Part shown: piece by piece, positions 6,857 to 8,752 of the stretch
How positions within the stretch are numbered: the first letter of the stretch is position 1
Layout of the letters: the number at the start of each line of letters is the position of its first letter
From: Syntrophomonas sp.
Lineage (GTDB): Bacteria > Bacillota > Syntrophomonadia > Syntrophomonadales > Syntrophomonadaceae
Direction of reading: 5' to 3'
DNA: 8,752 bases
NCBI GenBank assembly: GCA_003558625.1
Contig: PWPP01000129.1
Coordinates: 1 to 8,752, forward strand
Position numbers and translations under genes: made by a program
Notes under the pieces: model-generated
The model's input: only the letters and a program-made list of their open reading frames with translations
What the model was told of the DNA's origin: nothing
Database searches by the model: none

Positions 6857-7178
6857 TCTGAAACAGGCACAAAAAAATAATCATATACCGGCCAGGCGGC
6901 CCGGGTGTTTAAACGAACCCGGGTCGGTCCCAGCCTATCCTCTGGTTGGACCGGAGCAGATGTGCAGCAACTTTATCACTGCAGGTGGCGCCAGAGAAAA
7001 GGCAGTCACAGCAGTGAGTATTGGGCAATCAGGAGAGAGGAGAAATAAGAAAGAGGCTGGTGGAAGATGGAACACCGCTTGAGCGATAATATGCCGGTTG
7101 AGCGCAGGCAGACCGGAGAGCCTCTGCTATGGGCAACTAAAAAGACTTTAGCCTCCTGCGGCGGTATGGTGAGCAGAG
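6857..7178. other. Non-coding gap rich in inverted repeats
   Basis: About 320 bases without a convincing gene. Hairpins seen are CCCGGGT/ACCCGGG (6900-6906 with 6917-6923), immediately followed by CGGTCC/GGACCG extended by four more pairs (6925-6935 with 6944-6953). Further on are TCACTGC/GCAGTGA (6976-6982 with 7011-7017), and a small stem CTAAA/TTTAG within 7132-7153. A longer-range match is ACCGC near 7074 with GCGGT near 7161. None is followed by a T-run, so no ordinary terminator for the surface-protein gene is evident. I do not recognise a known riboswitch or RNA family. A 40-codon open frame at 7067-7189 overlaps the next gene, but has a poor ribosome site. Confidence 0.4.
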
Positions 7179-7571
7179 ATGGGGGATAGGATACTGGTCT
7201 TCTTCAGCCATTTCCTGGCCCTGCTGTTCGGTTTTCTGGCCGGCTTTTTTCTGGTCTTCAACTCGGTCTTTTCCGACGTTTTTACCTGGCAGGACCGGGT
7301 GCTCTTCACCCTGATCGTCTGGGCGGCCTATATGATTCTGGGCTTCCTTTTCGGTCTGCTCTTTCCCGGCAAAGGCTGGCGCTGGGGCATCTGGCTGTCG
7401 GCGTTTGCCCTGTTCGTTCTTTTTTTCTATATCCTATCCGCGCTGGTCACCCTGGATCCCTGGTTTTTCTTTGTTCTTTTTTACGCAGCTTCCATCTTCG
7501 GCATCGCCAGCACCGCTTCCCACCTGGGAGCAAAACTGAGGCGCCCCCGTCAACCGCTGGCAGAAGAGTAG
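7179..7571 (+). CDS. Small four-helix membrane protein, function unknown
   Basis: I do not recognise this 130-residue protein. It is very rich in Phe and Leu with four predicted membrane helices at about residues 5-27, 41-62, 69-90 and 94-115. The inner loop after helix 2 (PGKGWRW) and the tail (KLRRPR) are basic, which by the positive-inside rule puts both termini in the cytoplasm. There is no signal-peptide cleavage site, catalytic motif or metal site. The frame is closed upstream by a TGA at 7170-7172, so ATG 7179 is the first possible start; GGTGA at 7168-7172 can act as ribosome site, matching the distal part of the anti-SD. Neighbours give no functional hint, as a structured gap precedes it and a promoter follows. 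Codon pattern and hydrophobic periodicity support a real gene. Confidence 0.75.
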   Translation: MGDRILVFFSHFLALLFGFLAGFFLVFNSVFSDVFTWQDRVLFTLIVWAAYMILGFLFGLLFPGKGWRWGIWLSAFALFVLFFYILSALVTLDPWFFFVLFYAASIFGIASTASHLGAKLRRPRQPLAEE

Positions 7572-7603
7572 CAAACAAAAACGACGCCCCGTGTTTGGGG
7601 AGT

Positions 7604-7632
7604 TTGATAAAAAATGGCTGCTCATCTATAAT
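7604..7632 (+). promoter_or_regulatory. Near-consensus sigma-A promoter
   Basis: TTGATA (7604-7609), exactly 17 bases of spacer, then a perfect TATAAT (7627-7632). Start of transcription would be near 7640, leaving a leader of about 77 bases before ATG 7717. A short CCCT/AGGG stem (7635-7646) lies at the expected start. It separates the dehydratase-like pair from the membrane-protein gene as an independent transcription unit. Confidence 0.75.
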
Positions 7633-7716
7633 TACCCTTAACAGGGATAAAAGACTGCTCTAAATGACTCATATCCCCCGATGCCGCTGTTTCCGACGAG
7701 AGAGAAGGTGTGTTGT

Positions 7717-8643
7717 ATGATCGTCGGCATCCCCAGAGCTCTGCTGTACTATAAATACGGGGTCCTCTGGGAGACGTTTTTTGACGAGCTGGGGATCGAA
7801 TACATCGTCAGCCCGGAGACCGATATGTCCATCATCAGAAACGGCACCACCTATGCCATCGATGAGGCCTGTTTTTCGTCCAAAGTATACCTGGGGCATG
7901 TGGAGTGGCTGATCGACCGGTGCGATGTTATCCTGGTACCCCGTATCTTCAATCTGGGCGGTGACGGGGAAGTCTGTACCAAGTTCCAGGCGATTTATGA
8001 CCTGGTGAACAATACCTTTCGCCATCGCAACATCCAGCTGATCAATTATAACATCGAGCAGAAAAACAGCGATTATGAAGTGAAAGCCTTCCTGAAAATG
8101 GGGAAATTTTTTGGTCGCAAAAAATCCAGCACCATGCGCGCCTACTTGATTGCCCGGCAGATAAAATGGGCCTGGGAGATGCTGGAGCAGCGCAGGAATA
8201 TGGATTTTTTGATGGCCCAAGACAAGCGCCTTAAAATTCTTCTGGTCGGGCACGGCTATAATGTGGCAGACCGTTTTGTAGGCTTGCCGATCAGCGACTA
8301 CCTGTGGAACATCAATGTCATCCCCATCAGGGGGGATATTGTTCACAAAAAACAGGCCCTGGCCAAGTCGGCGGAGATCAGCTCCACCCTGCCCTGGGCT
8401 TTCAACAAGGAATTGGTGGGAGCAGTGGCCCTGTATAAGGAAAAAGTGGATGGTATCATCCTGATCAGCTCATTCCCCTGCGGCCCCGACTCACTGGTAA
8501 ATGAAATCATCATGCGCCGGGTAAAAGAGGTGCCGGTGCTAAACCTCCTCATTGACGGGCAGGAAGGCCGTGCCGGGCTGGAGACCCGGCTGGACAGCTT
8601 CATCGATGTGATCAAATTCAAAAAGGGTGATTACAGTGCCTGA
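7717..8643 (+). CDS. 2-hydroxyacyl-CoA dehydratase-like protein (acyl-CoA dehydratase activase-related, DUF2229 type)
   Basis: Members of this superfamily resemble HgdB/BcrB subunits, Fe-S proteins of ATP-driven radical dehydratases and reductases acting on CoA thioesters. This subgroup has no assigned substrate. Seen are the N-terminal signature IVGIPRALLYYKYGVLWETFF, DEACFSSKVYLGHV (Cys52), VCTKFQ (Cys87), ISSFPCGPDSLV (Cys255), and near the end NLLIDGQEGRAGLETRLDSFID, equivalent to the usual IDEHTGEAGL...TRLEAF. The three Cys are plausible cluster ligands, by family analogy. The 308-residue length is close to that expected. Start: ATG 7717 matches the family N terminus and has GAAGGTG (7704-7710) in front; ATG 7681 in the same frame has no ribosome site. 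The stop overlaps the next gene by 8 bases, implying translational coupling. The DEHTGEAG motif being changed to DGQEGRAG is a departure from what I remember of the family. The family is fairly certain, the function unknown. Confidence 0.85.
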   Translation: MIVGIPRALLYYKYGVLWETFFDELGIEYIVSPETDMSIIRNGTTYAIDEACFSSKVYLGHVEWLIDRCDVILVPRIFNLGGDGEVCTKFQAIYDLVNNTFRHRNIQLINYNIEQKNSDYEVKAFLKMGKFFGRKKSSTMRAYLIARQIKWAWEMLEQRRNMDFLMAQDKRLKILLVGHGYNVADRFVGLPISDYLWNINVIPIRGDIVHKKQALAKSAEISSTLPWAFNKELVGAVALYKEKVDGIILISSFPCGPDSLVNEIIMRRVKEVPVLNLLIDGQEGRAGLETRLDSFIDVIKFKKGDYSA

Positions 8644-8752
8644 GTATAAAGCCAGTTTTCCCCACATCGGCAACTATTGTGTTCCGCTGGAGATGTTGTT
8701 CAGCAAAGGCATGGAGGTGGAATATATCGCCCCGCCCCCCATCACCAAAAAA
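8636..8752 (+). CDS. Second 2-hydroxyacyl-CoA dehydratase-like protein, N-terminal part
   Basis: GTG 8636 overlaps the preceding stop (8641-8643) and has GGGTGAT (8625-8631) 4 bases upstream, so the genes are translationally coupled. The 39 visible codons read ASFPHIGNYCVPLEMLF and then VEYIAPPPITKK, matching the N terminus of the partner subunit that habitually follows the DUF2229-type gene in Clostridia (FPHMGN...PPPITK pattern). The frame is open at the window edge. An activator ATPase of the BcrA/HgdC type is often nearby in such clusters and would be expected downstream, but is not visible here. Confidence 0.75.
   Translation, partial: MPEYKASFPHIGNYCVPLEMLFSKGMEVEYIAPPPITKK

Noticed and set aside
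6747..7082. 111-codon frame running from the surface-protein tail into the gap
   Set aside because: The first third is an out-of-frame reading of the hendecad repeats, and the rest is low-complexity Arg/Lys/Gly sequence with no ribosome site.
6893..7178. Known riboswitch (glycine, SAM, c-di-GMP, THF, Moco, ZTP) in the gap
   Set aside because: None of the conserved core sequences I know for these classes could be matched.
7586..7608. CCCC/GGGG hairpin after the membrane-protein gene as a terminator
   Set aside because: Only four or five pairs with a six-base loop and no T-run; it more likely just borders the promoter at 7604.
7669..8346. 225-codon minus-strand frame opposite the dehydratase-like gene
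   Set aside because: It overlaps a gene with clear family motifs, its own promoter and ribosome site; no start signal or family is seen on the minus strand.

Overview
The window reads as a chromosomal fragment of an anaerobic Bacillota (Clostridia). The evidence is strong AGGAGG-type ribosome binding sites, ATG and GTG starts, a clostridial-style IscR, an O-acetylhomoserine sulfhydrylase next to CysK, a GIGGG-repeat surface protein, and a pair of 2-hydroxyacyl-CoA dehydratase-like proteins typical of strict anaerobes. Base composition is moderate, roughly half G+C by eye. All recognisable genes lie on the + strand. The exact lineage cannot be fixed from the sequence; a Syntrophomonas- or Peptococcaceae-like organism is a guess.

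Layout. (1) 1-551: C-terminal part of a NifS-type cysteine desulfurase with an apparent in-frame internal deletion. (2) 605-659: a good sigma-A promoter with an overlapping inverted repeat, followed by nadA (quinolinate synthase) and iscR (Rrf2 family). (3) 2109-3688: a second nifS that breaks off after about 113 codons and is joined out of frame to a metY lacking its first ~17-20 codons. (4) cysK, ended by a hairpin and T-run near 4698-4728. (5) 4731-4890: a short AT-rich, promoter-like palindromic segment and a strong terminator, possibly enclosing a small RNA or leader. (6) 4970-6856: a secreted beta-helix-like GIGGG-repeat protein with an Ig-like domain and a hendecad helical tail, interrupted by TAA exactly after its signal peptide. 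(7) 6857-7178: a structured non-coding gap. (8) 7179-7571: an unknown four-helix membrane protein. (9) A near-consensus promoter at 7604-7632, then two overlapping genes of the 2-hydroxyacyl-CoA dehydratase superfamily, the second cut by the window edge.

How the genes fit together. NadA and IscR both bind Fe-S clusters and NifS supplies sulfur for them. MetY and CysK assimilate sulfide into homocysteine and cysteine, and cysteine is the NifS substrate. The left half is therefore one Fe-S and sulfur-amino-acid block. The right end is a separate unit of putative radical-type CoA chemistry.

The most striking property is damage: three independent lesions in about 5 kb (a deletion in nifS-1, the nifS-2/metY chimera, and a stop in the surface protein). 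They may reflect real gene decay or assembly and sequencing error, and cannot be distinguished from the sequence alone. No CRISPR array, IS element, tRNA or rRNA was seen.
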